Below, in pieces: positions 17,051 to 25,922 of a stretch of 64,000 nt of DNA. The first letter of the stretch is position 1. Every line of letters begins with the position of its first letter. Source of the stretch: Neomoorella thermoacetica (lineage in GTDB: Bacteria > Bacillota > DSM-521 > Neomoorellales > Neomoorellaceae); the NCBI RefSeq assembly GCF_001875325.1, contig NZ_MDDC01000009.1, positions 1 to 64,000 of the forward strand, read 5' to 3'. The notes under the pieces are model-generated. The model was not told the DNA's origin and made no database searches. It saw only the letters and a list, made by a program, of their open reading frames with translations. The position numbers and the translations under genes are program-made.

Positions 17051-17155
17051 GGCATCAGGCCGCGACGGCAGTCATCCTTTATCCTCCAGCCCGATCAACG
17101 GGTAAAATTGAATTCCAGATAGGCGTGGCTCCCTGTCTGCGTGTACTGGCCTTTC

Positions 17156-18487
17156 TCAGGCCGGCTCGGGGGCCAGGTCGACAAACTTGGTAAACTCGGG
17201 TAGAAAGGCCATTTCCACCGTACCCACGGGACCGTTGCGGTGCTTGGCCACGATGACTTCGGCGATGCCCTTTTTATCGGTGTCGGGATCGTAGTACTGG
17301 GGCCGGTAAAGGAAGATAATGACATCGGCGTCGGCCTCGATGGCCCCGCTTTCCAGGAGGTCGGCCATGACCGGGCGCTTGTCCTGGCGCTGTTCGACAC
17401 CCCGGTTCAACTGGGAGAGGACCATGACCGGGACGTTCAACTCCCGGGCCAGGGCCTTCATGGCCCGGGAGATGAGGGCGATCTCCTGCTGGCGGCTGTC
17501 CACCCGGCGGTGGGCCTGCATAAGCTGCAGGTAGTCGACTACCACCAGGCCCAGGCCGGTCTCCGATTGCAGTCGTCGCGCCTTGGCCCGGACCTCCAGG
17601 GCGGAAATGGCCGGGGTATCGTCAATATAAATGGGCGCTTCCCCCAGAATGCCGGCGGCATTGACCAGCCGGGCCCAGTCGTCTTCCGTCAAATAGCCCG
17701 TCCGCAGGCGTTGCTGTTCGACCATGGCTTCGGCGGCCAGCATCCGCTGTACCAGCTGCTCCCGGGACATCTCCAGGCTGAAGATGGCTACCGGTAGTTT
17801 TTCCTTGACAGCCACCTGCTGGGCAATGTTCAGGCAAAAGGAGGTCTTCCCCATACCCGGCCGGGCGGCGCAGATAATCAGGTCGGAGGGCTGGAGACCG
17901 GAGAGGAGGCGGTCCAGGTCGTGAAAGGTTGGCACTCCGGTGACCTCGCCCTTGTGGGTGCTCAGGCGTTCAAGCTGTTCGAAGGTCTGGAGGAGGACGT
18001 CTTTGATGGGAACGAAACCGCTCCGGTGCCGCCCCCCGGCTACTTCAAAGATCAGGCGTTCGGCCTCGTCGAGAATCTGGTCGACGCTGCCGCTCTCGCT
18101 GAAGGCCATCTCGGTGATCTGGGAGGCTGCCTGGACGAGGGAGCGCAGGGCAGCCTTCTCAGCCACCAGGCGGGCATAATACCCGGCATTGGCGACGCTG
18201 GGGACATCCCCGGTCAGGGAAGTGAGGTAGGCGACACCTCCGGCTGCCTCCAGTTCACCCCGGCGGCGGAGTTCTTCCGTCACCGTCAGCAGGTCGACGG
18301 CCTCGCCTCGCTCATTCAGGTCCAGGATGGCCCGGTAGATCATGCGGTGGGCTTCCCGGTAGAAGTCGTCTACCTTCAGGATTTCCAGGACAGCGTAGAG
18401 GGCTTCCCGGTCCAGCATGATAGCCCCCAGGACCGATTGCTCGGCCTCTACGCTCTGGGGCGGTACCCTCTCTATTTCTGCGGCCAT
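17156..18487 (-). CDS. dnaB: Replicative DNA helicase
   Basis: Hexameric 5'-3' helicase that unwinds DNA at the fork and carries primase. The 443-residue protein has the N-terminal helical domain (about 10-105), a linker, and the RecA-like ATPase with Walker A RPGMGKTS at 209-216, VVVDYLQLM as Walker B and the LSQLNRGVE and GAIEADADV loops. It starts five bases after the end of the LonC-type protease gene, in the order rplI-protease-dnaB found in related Firmicutes. Confidence 0.97.
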   Translation of the reverse strand: MAAEIERVPPQSVEAEQSVLGAIMLDREALYAVLEILKVDDFYREAHRMIYRAILDLNERGEAVDLLTVTEELRRRGELEAAGGVAYLTSLTGDVPSVANAGYYARLVAEKAALRSLVQAASQITEMAFSESGSVDQILDEAERLIFEVAGGRHRSGFVPIKDVLLQTFEQLERLSTHKGEVTGVPTFHDLDRLLSGLQPSDLIICAARPGMGKTSFCLNIAQQVAVKEKLPVAIFSLEMSREQLVQRMLAAEAMVEQQRLRTGYLTEDDWARLVNAAGILGEAPIYIDDTPAISALEVRAKARRLQSETGLGLVVVDYLQLMQAHRRVDSRQQEIALISRAMKALARELNVPVMVLSQLNRGVEQRQDKRPVMADLLESGAIEADADVIIFLYRPQYYDPDTDKKGIAEVIVAKHRNGPVGTVEMAFLPEFTKFVDLAPEPA

Positions 18488-18492
18488 AAACC

Positions 18493-20460
18493 TCAGGCTC
18501 CCGCCCGGTTACGCCGGCGGCCCCGGCCCCCAGCAGGATCCATTAGCAGGTAATCCAGGGCCTCCTCCACGGTAGCTACCGGCTGGACGGCGATCCCCTG
18601 CAGGCTGTCCGGTACCTCCGCCGCATTTTCCGCCGGGAGTAAAACGAGCTTCATTCCCGCCTGTTTGGCGCCATAGATCTTCTCCATGACACCCCCCACC
18701 GGCTTAACCTTGCCCCTGATGGATATCTCCCCGGTAACAGCTACATCCTGGCGTACGGGCCGCTCCTGGACGGCGCTGATGATGGCGGCGGTAATGGCCA
18801 GGCCGGCCGAGGGGCCGTCAATATTGCCCCCGCCGACGACATTGACGTGGACATCGTAATTGGCCAGGTCGTCCCCAGTCAGGAGGCGATAGACGACGGC
18901 GGCATTAAAAACGGAATCCCGGGCCATGCTGCCGGCGGTCTCGTTGAAACGGATACTGCCCTTGCCCGCTTCCCGGGCCGGAAAAGCTATGGCCTCGACC
19001 TCCAGGACGGAGCCGACAAAGCCGGCTACGGCCAGGCCCAGCACCCGGCCCACCTCCGGCGTGTCCTTGGCCCGCACGGTGACGTAGGGGGTCAGGCGGG
19101 CATCCTGGATGACCTGCATGACGTTGGCCACAGTGATCAGCCGCCGGCGGCGACCCTTTTTCCGCTGTTGCTGGTAGAGGCTGAAGCCGTAGGCTTCGGC
19201 CAGGATGTTGATGGCCTTGCGGCCTTCAATGGTGTACTCGGCGATTAAACCCGGTACGGCCGGTTCCAGTTTAACTCCCAGCCGCTCCGCCCCTTCCCGG
19301 ACAATGGTCTCTACGTCGGCCGGGGTCAGGGGCTCGAAGAATACTTCGGCGCAACGGGAACGGAGGGCAGGGTTTATCTCCTCCGGTTCCCGGGTGGTGG
19401 CCCCGATGAGGATAAAGTCCGCCGGCGCTCCCTCGGTAAAGAGCTTCTTGATATACTGGGGTACGCTCTCGTCGTTGGGGTCGTAATAGGAGGAATCAAA
19501 CTCTACCCGTTTATCCTCCAATACCTTGAGGAGCTTGTTGAGAAGGAGGGGGTCCATCTCGCCGATCTCATCGATAAATAGCACCCCTCCATGGGCTTCA
19601 GTGACCAGGCCAAGCTTGGGTTCGGGAACGCCGTTCTCCGCCAGGTCCCGTCTTGCCCCCTGGTAGATAGGATCGTGCACCGACCCCAGGAGGGGATTGG
19701 TTACTTCCCGGGGGTCCCAGCGCAGGGTGGTCCCATCAACCTCGACGAAGGGGGCATTGGTTTTGAAGGGTGAGCTGCTGATTTTCCTGGCTTCTTCCAG
19801 GGCCAGGCGGGCGGCTGTGGTTTTCCCCACCCCGGGGGGACCGTAGATAATCATATGCTGGGGGTAGGGGGAGGCCAGCTTGGCCAGGATGGACTGGACG
19901 GCCTGCTCCTGGCCGATAATTTCCTCCAGCCGCCGGGGGCGCAGGGCCTCCATGATTGTCCGCGAGAGGCTGATATGGGACATCTTTTCCAGAATAGCCA
20001 GTTTTTTAAGGGTCTGGGCGTTTTCCGGACCGTTACCTTCCTTTAAAACCTGGCGACGGACCTCCTGGATATATTCCTCGTGGCGCTCCTGCATTTTTTC
20101 GGCAATGCGCTGTTCCAGTTTATCCTCTACTGTACGCCGGGCAATAAATTCGGCTATTTCCTCCTGGATGGCCGCCAGGATGGCCGGGATATCGCTTTCT
20201 GCCGGGACATTAGTTATGGTTGGATCCTCGTAGACCAGCTTCTGCAGGGCCAGAACCCGTTCCGGCAGAGCTTCCGAGCGCATCAGGTCCAGGGCCTCCA
20301 GCTTGCTGGCTTTCAAAACCACCTTGTCGGTGCCGTAGATATCGCAGAGAACGTTAAAAAGGGCTCCCACCTGGCGACTCATTAAATCGAGATCATTGGC
20401 CAGAATGGGCAGTAAATCGACGTCAGTAATGTTGATTGCCGTTCCGGCATTTTTAGTCAT
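18493..20460 (-). CDS. lonC: ATP-dependent Lon-family protease, LonC type
   Basis: A 655-residue AAA+ serine protease. Residues 1-165 form a charged helical N-terminal region unlike LonA; the ATPase has Walker A GPPGVGKTT at 207-215 and Walker B VLFIDEIGEMD; the C-terminal protease domain has the catalytic dyad Ser551 (in DGPSAG) and Lys594 (in VMEKI), 43 residues apart as in other Lon enzymes. No membrane segment is seen, which argues against the sporulation LonB type. It lies between rplI and dnaB. The LonC label is a best fit. Confidence 0.85.
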   Translation of the reverse strand: MTKNAGTAINITDVDLLPILANDLDLMSRQVGALFNVLCDIYGTDKVVLKASKLEALDLMRSEALPERVLALQKLVYEDPTITNVPAESDIPAILAAIQEEIAEFIARRTVEDKLEQRIAEKMQERHEEYIQEVRRQVLKEGNGPENAQTLKKLAILEKMSHISLSRTIMEALRPRRLEEIIGQEQAVQSILAKLASPYPQHMIIYGPPGVGKTTAARLALEEARKISSSPFKTNAPFVEVDGTTLRWDPREVTNPLLGSVHDPIYQGARRDLAENGVPEPKLGLVTEAHGGVLFIDEIGEMDPLLLNKLLKVLEDKRVEFDSSYYDPNDESVPQYIKKLFTEGAPADFILIGATTREPEEINPALRSRCAEVFFEPLTPADVETIVREGAERLGVKLEPAVPGLIAEYTIEGRKAINILAEAYGFSLYQQQRKKGRRRRLITVANVMQVIQDARLTPYVTVRAKDTPEVGRVLGLAVAGFVGSVLEVEAIAFPAREAGKGSIRFNETAGSMARDSVFNAAVVYRLLTGDDLANYDVHVNVVGGGNIDGPSAGLAITAAIISAVQERPVRQDVAVTGEISIRGKVKPVGGVMEKIYGAKQAGMKLVLLPAENAAEVPDSLQGIAVQPVATVEEALDYLLMDPAGGRGRRRNRAGA

Positions 20461-20464
20461 ATCT

Positions 20465-20917
20465 TTAACTCCCCTCCGCCACCACCTGGACCAGCAGGTG
20501 CGCCTGGACAGTTGGATGGAGTTTCAAGGTAACTTCATAACTCCCCAGGGCTTTAATGGGTTCTTTGAGATCTATTTTACGCCGGTCAAGGGAAATCTGA
20601 AAAGTGTTTTTAATTGCCTCGGCTATTTCTTTATTGGTAACCGAACCAAAAAGCTTGCCCGTCTCTCCGGCCCGGGTGGTAATCTTTACCACACCGCCGT
20701 CCAGGCGGGCGGCCTGGTGCCGGGCATTCTCCAGTTCCTGGTTCTCCTTCTTCTCCCGGCGTTTCTTTTCCAGATCTAATTCTTTAAGTCGCCCGGCAGT
20801 GGCTTCCACCGCCAGACCCCGGGGGAGGAGGTAATTACGGGCGTAACCCTCGGAAACCTCCACCAGGGTACCCCGGTTGCCAAGTTTCGCGACGTCGGCG
20901 GTCAGAATAACCTTCAT
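20465..20917 (-). CDS. rplI: Ribosomal protein bL9
   Basis: Binds 23S rRNA at the base of the L1 stalk. The product from the ATG at 20915-20917 is 150 residues: the N-terminal domain MKVILTADVAKLGNRG..., the long connecting helix near 40-80 and the C-terminal domain. GGAGAG lies eight bases upstream; the GTG three codons earlier is too close to it. It follows the DUF2232 gene by five bases. Confidence 0.96.
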   Translation of the reverse strand: MKVILTADVAKLGNRGTLVEVSEGYARNYLLPRGLAVEATAGRLKELDLEKKRREKKENQELENARHQAARLDGGVVKITTRAGETGKLFGSVTNKEIAEAIKNTFQISLDRRKIDLKEPIKALGSYEVTLKLHPTVQAHLLVQVVAEGS

Positions 20918-20922
20918 GGGTC

Positions 20923-21909
20923 TCACTCTCCTTTACCTGCCGGCGGCCTCAGTTGCCGCCGGAAGCCGAAAAAGGGTTCAAATAGCCCCAGGATTACCAG
21001 GGAAACCAGGGCCAGGGGAAAATGCATCAGGGCGACAAGTACCAGGACCGCTTTGAAAAAGGGGGCCAGGCGCAGGTGATAGAAGACAAAGGTGACGGCC
21101 GCCAGGCCATTACCTGCCAGCAAGGGCAAGTATACATAAAGGATGTTTACCCCTGCCCTGCTGGCCAGGGCCAGGTGATAGTAATCGCCCAGTTGCCACA
21201 GGACCAGGCCCGCAATGACCCCCCACACGGCGTACCAGGGCAACTGCCAGTAGCGAAAGGGAGGCAACCCCGCTGCCTTAAGGCCCAGACGCTGCAGGAC
21301 TTTTTCAGCTACCAGGTAGTTGACAAAGGCCGCCAGCAGGGAGGCCGTCATGAGAATACCCGGTAATAAGAGTTTTAACAGGTTGATCATGCCCTGGAGG
21401 CTGGCCTGTACCTGGTCCGGGGTCAACCCCTGGCCGGCCAGGTGGTCCAGGATCCCCGCCCGGCGGTAGAATTCCATGGCATAATTGACCGTAGCCTCGA
21501 ACTCCTGGATCAGGCCTCCCGCCGGCAGGCCCGTCAGTTTGAAGGTCAGGGCCAGGGTCAGGAGCAGGGATAAAAGGGCCACCAGGGCTCCCGTGACGAT
21601 CATGCGCCCGGCCCCGGCGTTGATTTTAAACAGGTAGCCGTAGACCAGCCCCAGGACGGCAAACTGGGCGAAGAGGAGGGTGGCGTTCAGGGGCCCGGTA
21701 AAGAGGGCTATTACCACCCCGGCAATAAAGGTGGCCATTACCCCCAGGCGCAGGTTCTGGCGGACAATGAGGACGACAATGGGTACTGTCCAGACGATAT
21801 TGGTCAATAGCTGCAACGGCGGGATAAAGTAGCCGGTCAGGACCAGGACAACCGTCAGGGCGGCCATTAAAGCCCCCTCCGCCAGGGCCGTTACCCTGCC
21901 TTCTGCCAT
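20923..21909 (-). CDS. DUF2232 (YybS-like) membrane protein
   Basis: A 328-residue polytopic protein with about eight hydrophobic segments and little charged sequence between them, of the YybS/DUF2232 family that lies near rpsR and rplI in many Firmicutes. Function is unknown to me; a transporter-like or ECF-S-like fold has been suggested from topology. The ATG at 21907-21909 is preceded by GGGAG. Confidence 0.8.
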   Translation of the reverse strand: MAEGRVTALAEGALMAALTVVLVLTGYFIPPLQLLTNIVWTVPIVVLIVRQNLRLGVMATFIAGVVIALFTGPLNATLLFAQFAVLGLVYGYLFKINAGAGRMIVTGALVALLSLLLTLALTFKLTGLPAGGLIQEFEATVNYAMEFYRRAGILDHLAGQGLTPDQVQASLQGMINLLKLLLPGILMTASLLAAFVNYLVAEKVLQRLGLKAAGLPPFRYWQLPWYAVWGVIAGLVLWQLGDYYHLALASRAGVNILYVYLPLLAGNGLAAVTFVFYHLRLAPFFKAVLVLVALMHFPLALVSLVILGLFEPFFGFRRQLRPPAGKGE

Positions 21910-21993
21910 AAATCTCCCACCCAACGTACCTCCGTTTCAGCTCAAAAATAGTGAAAAGAGGGAGTTATTATCCTCCCTCCTTTAATCCTTAAA

Positions 21994-22242
21994 TTATTCG
22001 GCCGTATACGGCAACAGGGCCAGTGCCCGGGCACGTTTAATGGCTCTCGTCAACTGGCGCTGGTGGTGGGCACAGTTGCCGGAGATACGGCGGGGCAAAA
22101 TCTTGCCCCTTTCGCTGATATACCGGCGGAGGCGGTTGACATCTTTGTAATCGACCTGTTCTATTTTATCGACACAGAAGCTGCACACCCGCTTCCGGGA
22201 ACGTTTCTTATCACGTCGCAAACCTTTTGCACTCCTTTTCAC
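21994..22242 (-). CDS. rpsR: Ribosomal protein bS18, zinc-binding form
   Basis: Part of the 30S platform, paired with bS6. The 82-residue protein has CSFC (20-23... region) and a later CAHH, a possible zinc-binding set as in C+ variants of ribosomal proteins. In most Firmicutes rpsF-ssb-rpsR are tightly packed; here 318 bp holding a repeat separate ssb and rpsR. Confidence 0.96.
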   Translation of the reverse strand: MKRSAKGLRRDKKRSRKRVCSFCVDKIEQVDYKDVNRLRRYISERGKILPRRISGNCAHHQRQLTRAIKRARALALLPYTAE

Positions 22243-22281
22243 CTTTTCGCCGGCGGCGGTAACCGGACCGCCCCGGAAGGC

Positions 22282-22305
22282 TCTTCCGAAAATAGGATTC
22301 TACCA
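22282..22305 (-). repeat. Copy of the short TTTTCGGA repeat
   Basis: Reads TGGTAGAATCCTATTTTCGG on the minus strand, close to the copies at 3707-3731 and 38701-38726, but here not next to a start codon. Confidence 0.45.
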
Positions 22306-22348
22306 GATTAGGCGTTTGGCGTTTATTGGTTGGCTTGCTGGGGCTTTT

Positions 22349-22479
22349 GGTACAGGCTCCGGGCTCCCGGTGCTTAAGCTGGCAAGCTTGGCCCTCAGTT
22401 GCTTTAGCGGCGGGAGTAGATTGGCTTTATCTCTTTGAATAGGCGCACGCCTCGAAGCAAGGCGCCCTCCACCTGTACC
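22349..22479 (+). repeat. Dispersed repeat copy C, best-preserved, with terminal inverted repeats
   Basis: A 131-bp element that begins GGTACAGG (22349-22356) and ends CCTGTACC (22472-22479). Inside is a hairpin AAGCT-ggc-AAGCTT and a block GTTGCTTTAGCGGCGGGAG that returns, inverted, in copy D at 51.1 kb. It has no open frame or transposase. Related partial sequence (GGAGGCGCCAGCCTCC) continues to about 22540. The whole lies between ssb and rpsR. Confidence 0.65.
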
Positions 22480-22560
22480 CTCCAGCTCCTTGCCCAGCCT
22501 GCATTTCCTCGTTCATGGCGGAGGCGCCAGCCTCCAGGAGGGCTCTTCCGATAACAGCTC

Positions 22561-23025
22561 CTAAAAGGGGAGATCGTCTTCTCCTATTTCTACCTCGGTA
22601 CCAAGATCACTGAAATCCTGGTTGAACCCGCTACCGGCCGTCTCCATACCGCCACCCGTCCCCGGACCAGCAACCGGGCCACTGCCTGCCGGACCCCGGC
22701 CTTCTTTGGGCCAGTCCAGGAAACGGACATCCTCGGCTACCACGTCCGTCAGAGAACGTTTCTGGCCGTCGGGGGTTTCGTAGGTACGCGTCTGCAGGCG
22801 GCCGTCTACGGCCACCAGGCGACCTTTGCCCAGGTGGTTGGCACAGGTTTCGGCCAGCTTACGCCAGACGGTAATCCGGATGAAGTCAGTCCCCCGTTCC
22901 CCCTGCTGGTTGACATAATTACGATCTACTGCCAGGGTAAAGGTGGTCATAGCCACACCGCTAGCCGTATAACGCAACTCGGGGTCACGGGTGAGGCGGC
23001 CAATCAGAATTACCCGGTTTAACAT
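22561..23025 (-). CDS. ssb: Single-stranded DNA-binding protein
   Basis: Coats single-stranded DNA in replication and repair. The 154-residue protein has the OB fold in residues 1-105 ([20 protein letters not shown]...), a Gly/Pro-rich linker and the acidic tip EIGEDDLPF that contacts partner proteins. It follows rpsF by 23 bp. Confidence 0.97.
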   Translation of the reverse strand: MLNRVILIGRLTRDPELRYTASGVAMTTFTLAVDRNYVNQQGERGTDFIRITVWRKLAETCANHLGKGRLVAVDGRLQTRTYETPDGQKRSLTDVVAEDVRFLDWPKEGRGPAGSGPVAGPGTGGGMETAGSGFNQDFSDLGTEVEIGEDDLPF

Positions 23026-23048
23026 CCTTCTCCCACCGCCTTTATTCT

Positions 23049-23348
23049 TTAGCTGGCCTCTTCTTCCAGGCGTGTAATGAGGTAACGAATAACGTCGTCG
23101 CTAATCTTCAGCACCCGTTCCAACTCCTGGGCGACGGCCGGTGTGCCTTTAAACTCGACCAGGACGTAATAACCCTCCCGGTACTTGCGCACTTCATAGG
23201 CCATCCGCTTTTTACCCCACTGGTCGACCCTGGCAACCTGGCCACCCTGGCCGGTGATCAGCTGGGTAAATTTCTCTACCACTGCTGTGGTGGCTTCAGC
23301 TTCCAGGTCGGGCCTAATTACAAAGACGACTTCGTAATTACGCATCAC
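23049..23348 (-). CDS. rpsF: Ribosomal protein bS6
   Basis: Binds bS18 on the 30S platform. It has the normal length of 99 residues and the typical start [24 protein letters not shown] lies upstream of the ATG. First gene of the rpsF-ssb-(repeat)-rpsR unit. Confidence 0.97.
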   Translation of the reverse strand: MMRNYEVVFVIRPDLEAEATTAVVEKFTQLITGQGGQVARVDQWGKKRMAYEVRKYREGYYVLVEFKGTPAVAQELERVLKISDDVIRYLITRLEEEAS

Positions 23349-23379
23349 TGGAGCACCTCCTCCCTATGGACTGATGGCC

Positions 23380-23444
23380 CCACTTCGTAGTGGAGCAGGG
23401 AAGCTTTTCCGGTTGATTATATCATACTTGATTCCCAGGGGCAA
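23380..23444 (-). promoter_or_regulatory. rpsF promoter and leader hairpin
   Basis: TTGCCC (23439-23444), 17 bases and TATAAT (23416-23421) on the minus strand. The leader then has a hairpin CCACT/AGTGG (23380-23384 with 23389-23393). It could bind S6:S18 for feedback, as in other bacteria, but I do not see the known motif clearly. Confidence 0.65.
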
Positions 23445-23611
23445 GGTTTTGTAAGGCGTATAGCTCTCCTTTATATTTCATAAAAATATTAAGTTGGGTT
23501 ACTGGCAAATTCCGACATAATTTTTGGATTAGATGTGCTAAACTACTCTCGTTGTGAAAATAAGCTACATAAACCATAAATTGTCAATAACTGTAAAAGG
23601 AGTTCTTTTAA

Positions 23612-24121
23612 ATGCCACGCGTTGGTATTATCGCCTGTCGAGATTACTGGAAGAAGGGTTGTCCCGGTTATCAAGCCCACATCCTCTGCTTCCTGGCCCG
23701 GGAAAAGCAGCAAGGCCCCCTGGGCAAGCTGGAGGGAGCCAATATTGTAGCCATGCAACCCTGCCCGGGTTGCCCGGGAACCGGTCGCCTGGAACTGGCC
23801 CGCAGGATGATCGCCAACGACAGGGTCGACTGCTTTGTTTTCCCTTCCTGCCTCTTCTTTAACGATCACTGCCCCACAGCCGCCAGCCAGGCCAGGGCCA
23901 TCGAGACGGCCACCGGCCGGCCGGTATTGCTGGGGAGTTACCTGGAGGCCGCCAGGGCCCGTTCCTGCGTTTCAGTGATTATTAAACCCGGCGATATCCC
24001 CAGTATCACTGAGTGCCGTCAGCGGCTCCTCAACCTTAACTATTTACAATACCTCTACGACCGGCAGGCGAGCACCACCAGGAAAGCCCTGCAAATCCTT
24101 ACGCTCCTCAAGATGGCTTAG
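23612..24121 (+). CDS. CGGC-like cysteine-rich protein
   Basis: A 169-residue soluble protein with cysteines in the patterns GIIACRDYWKKGCPG, PCPGCPGTGR and FPSCLFFNDHCP, resembling CGGC-domain or related metal-binding proteins whose function is unknown. GGAG eight bases before the ATG supports the start. An AT-rich stretch (about 23445-23610) precedes it, unlike the rest of the window, and holds its promoter though I could not fix one. Its last 14 bp overlap the end of the converging DUF951 gene. Confidence 0.75.
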   Translation: MPRVGIIACRDYWKKGCPGYQAHILCFLAREKQQGPLGKLEGANIVAMQPCPGCPGTGRLELARRMIANDRVDCFVFPSCLFFNDHCPTAASQARAIETATGRPVLLGSYLEAARARSCVSVIIKPGDIPSITECRQRLLNLNYLQYLYDRQASTTRKALQILTLLKMA

Positions 24122-24293
24122 GCAAAACCTTCTTGATACTCTTTTCCGCCTTTACCCGGGGTATGAGGATTAACCGGCCGCACCCCAGGCAGCGCAGGCG
24201 AAAATCCATCCCCACCCGCAGGATTTCCCACCGGTCGCTGCCGCAGGGGTGGTTTTTTTTGGTCTGGACAATATCACCTATGTGGAAATCCAT
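24108..24293 (-). CDS. DUF951 small protein
   Basis: A 61-residue protein with the family pattern FHIGDIVQTKKNHPCGSDRWEILRVGMDFRLRCLGCGR, carrying one Cys in HPCG and a CxxC, likely a small zinc-binding OB-like fold. Function unknown. It overlaps the end of the converging plus-strand gene. Confidence 0.85.
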   Translation of the reverse strand: MDFHIGDIVQTKKNHPCGSDRWEILRVGMDFRLRCLGCGRLILIPRVKAEKSIKKVLPKPS

Positions 24294-24354
24294 GCTGCAG
24301 TTTTCCTCCGTGAACCTTCCTTGCCCTCACCGCAAAATATAGAAGCTTAAATTT

Positions 24355-25215
24355 TCAAATCTCCCCGGCGGCAGCGACTTCCTGCAGGGCCGCCGCCGCT
24401 GCGGCCCGGACCTCCCAGGCCCCGTCGTCCAGGCAGGCCTGGAGTTGCTTTCTAGCTGGCCGGTATTTCAATCGTCCCAGGGCCCGGGCTGCCGCTGCCC
24501 TCACCCCGGCCTCCGGGTCCGCCAGGGCCAGTTGCAGGAGCGGGGCGGCCTGAGCCAGGCCCATCTCACCCAGGGCCCGGGCCGCTGCTTCCCGTACCGG
24601 TGCCGGGCCCCTTAGCAGGCAATTTTCAAGGTCCGGGAGGGTCCGGGGGTCTTTAAATAATCCCAGGATGGCTATCACCCGGGCCGCCAGTTCCGGGGGA
24701 CTCTGTTGCAGGAGGGCCAGCAGGGGCGGGATACTCACCGGTCCCAGGGCCAGCAATATTTCGGCCACCCTGGCCGGCGGCCAGCGCCGGGGTTCCGCCA
24801 GGGCTGCCAGCAGGGGCTCCAGGCAACGGGGGTCCCGCAGGCGGATCAGGGCTGCCGCTGCCGCCAGCTGGACACTCTCTTCCCTCTCCCCCAGGGCCTC
24901 GAGGAGGGGGCCCAGGGCCCGCCCTACCTCCATCTCGCCCAGGATGGTAGCCGCCGTAACCCTGGCCCCGGCCCGGCCCCGGGCCAGGATCTCCACCCAG
25001 CGCTCAACAAGGCCTTCTTCTTCTGCCAGGGATACCAGCTGGCTCCTGACATCCGGACCAAGCCGGGGCCAGGCAGCGATCAGCAAAGGGGCCAGTTCCA
25101 GGGGGTCCAGCTGTAAGAGTTTTCGGCGCAGGCCCCGGCCTATTGTACCCCGGCATTGCTCCAGGCCTGTTATAAGGTGCTGCCGGTCCCGGCGGTGCCA
25201 GCCCGGCCAGAACAA
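24355..25215 (-). CDS. HEAT-repeat protein
   Basis: A 286-residue alpha-helical protein made of about seven HEAT/PBS-lyase-type repeats (for example VREAAARALGEMGLAQAAPLL and VRAAAARALGRLKYRPA), a scaffold for protein-protein binding. It starts at a TTG with GGGGGG seven bases upstream and follows yedF by 13 bp, so it is translationally linked to it. No enzymatic motif is seen; partner unknown. Confidence 0.8.
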   Translation of the reverse strand: MFWPGWHRRDRQHLITGLEQCRGTIGRGLRRKLLQLDPLELAPLLIAAWPRLGPDVRSQLVSLAEEEGLVERWVEILARGRAGARVTAATILGEMEVGRALGPLLEALGEREESVQLAAAAALIRLRDPRCLEPLLAALAEPRRWPPARVAEILLALGPVSIPPLLALLQQSPPELAARVIAILGLFKDPRTLPDLENCLLRGPAPVREAAARALGEMGLAQAAPLLQLALADPEAGVRAAAARALGRLKYRPARKQLQACLDDGAWEVRAAAAAALQEVAAAGEI

Positions 25216-25228
25216 GGGGAATCCCCCC

Positions 25229-25810
25229 TCACAGGGAAATTACCTTCTCTGCTGCCATAAGGTGCTCGATAATGGTGTACATATTGGTAACGCTACCGGC
25301 ACAGAGCTTATCCTTCAGGTGATAGTAGTCCAGGCAGGTGCCGCAGGCCAGGAGCTCCACTCCCTTTTGCTCCAGGGCCAGGAGGCTGTCCAGGACGGGC
25401 GACCCCTGGCAGCAGAGCTGGACACCGCTATTGACAAAGAGCACCCGGCGGGGCAGCACCTCTGCTTCGCTCAAGCTGTAGAAGAAGCTGCGCATCAGGA
25501 TGCTACCCAGTTCTTCGGAACCGCGGCCCAGGGTAGCGGAACTGACAAATAACACCTGGCCGGCAGTTACAGACACCCCCGTCGTGGGCATGGCTCCTTT
25601 GCGGATCCGGATGTAGTAGTCACTCCCCTGTTCTTTGACCTCGGCCTCCCAATCCATGCTCCGGGCCAGTTTCAGAACATTATCCCTGGCTACTTCGTTA
25701 TCAACAATGGTCACCAGCTCGGTTTCCTGGTCTAGAGATTCCATAGCCTTTTTGGTCTGGATAACCGGCTGGGGACAGGCCAGGCCCCGGGCGTCGACAA
25801 CCTTTTCCAC
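25229..25810 (-). CDS. yedF: YedF family selenium-metabolism protein
   Basis: An N-terminal TusA-like sulfurtransferase domain (DARGLACPQPV, Cys12) is joined to a DsrE-like C-terminal domain containing QLCCQGSPVLDSL and LLACGTCLDYY. The family is linked to selenium metabolism in bacteria that make selenoproteins, which fits an acetogen with selenium-dependent formate dehydrogenase. The frame allows TTG at 25817-25819, but AAAGGGG touches that codon; GTG at 25808-25810 is better spaced, giving 193 residues. Confidence 0.85.
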   Translation of the reverse strand: MEKVVDARGLACPQPVIQTKKAMESLDQETELVTIVDNEVARDNVLKLARSMDWEAEVKEQGSDYYIRIRKGAMPTTGVSVTAGQVLFVSSATLGRGSEELGSILMRSFFYSLSEAEVLPRRVLFVNSGVQLCCQGSPVLDSLLALEQKGVELLACGTCLDYYHLKDKLCAGSVTNMYTIIEHLMAAEKVISL

Positions 25811-25828
25811 TTCCGCCAACCCCTTTCT

Positions 25829-25867
25829 AAAAGAAAAGCACCTGGCGCCGGGCGCCTGTGAGGTGCT
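25829..25867 (-). terminator. Terminator of the M18 aminopeptidase gene
   Basis: AGCACCT (25837-25843) pairs with AGGTGCT (25861-25867) around a second GGCGCC stem, then TTTTCTTTT on the minus strand. It separates the aminopeptidase from yedF. Confidence 0.8.
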
Positions 25868-25922
25868 ACTTTTATATTAATTGAGTTTTCTACAAGGATA
25901 GTTGGTTTTCCTGCTGAACCTT

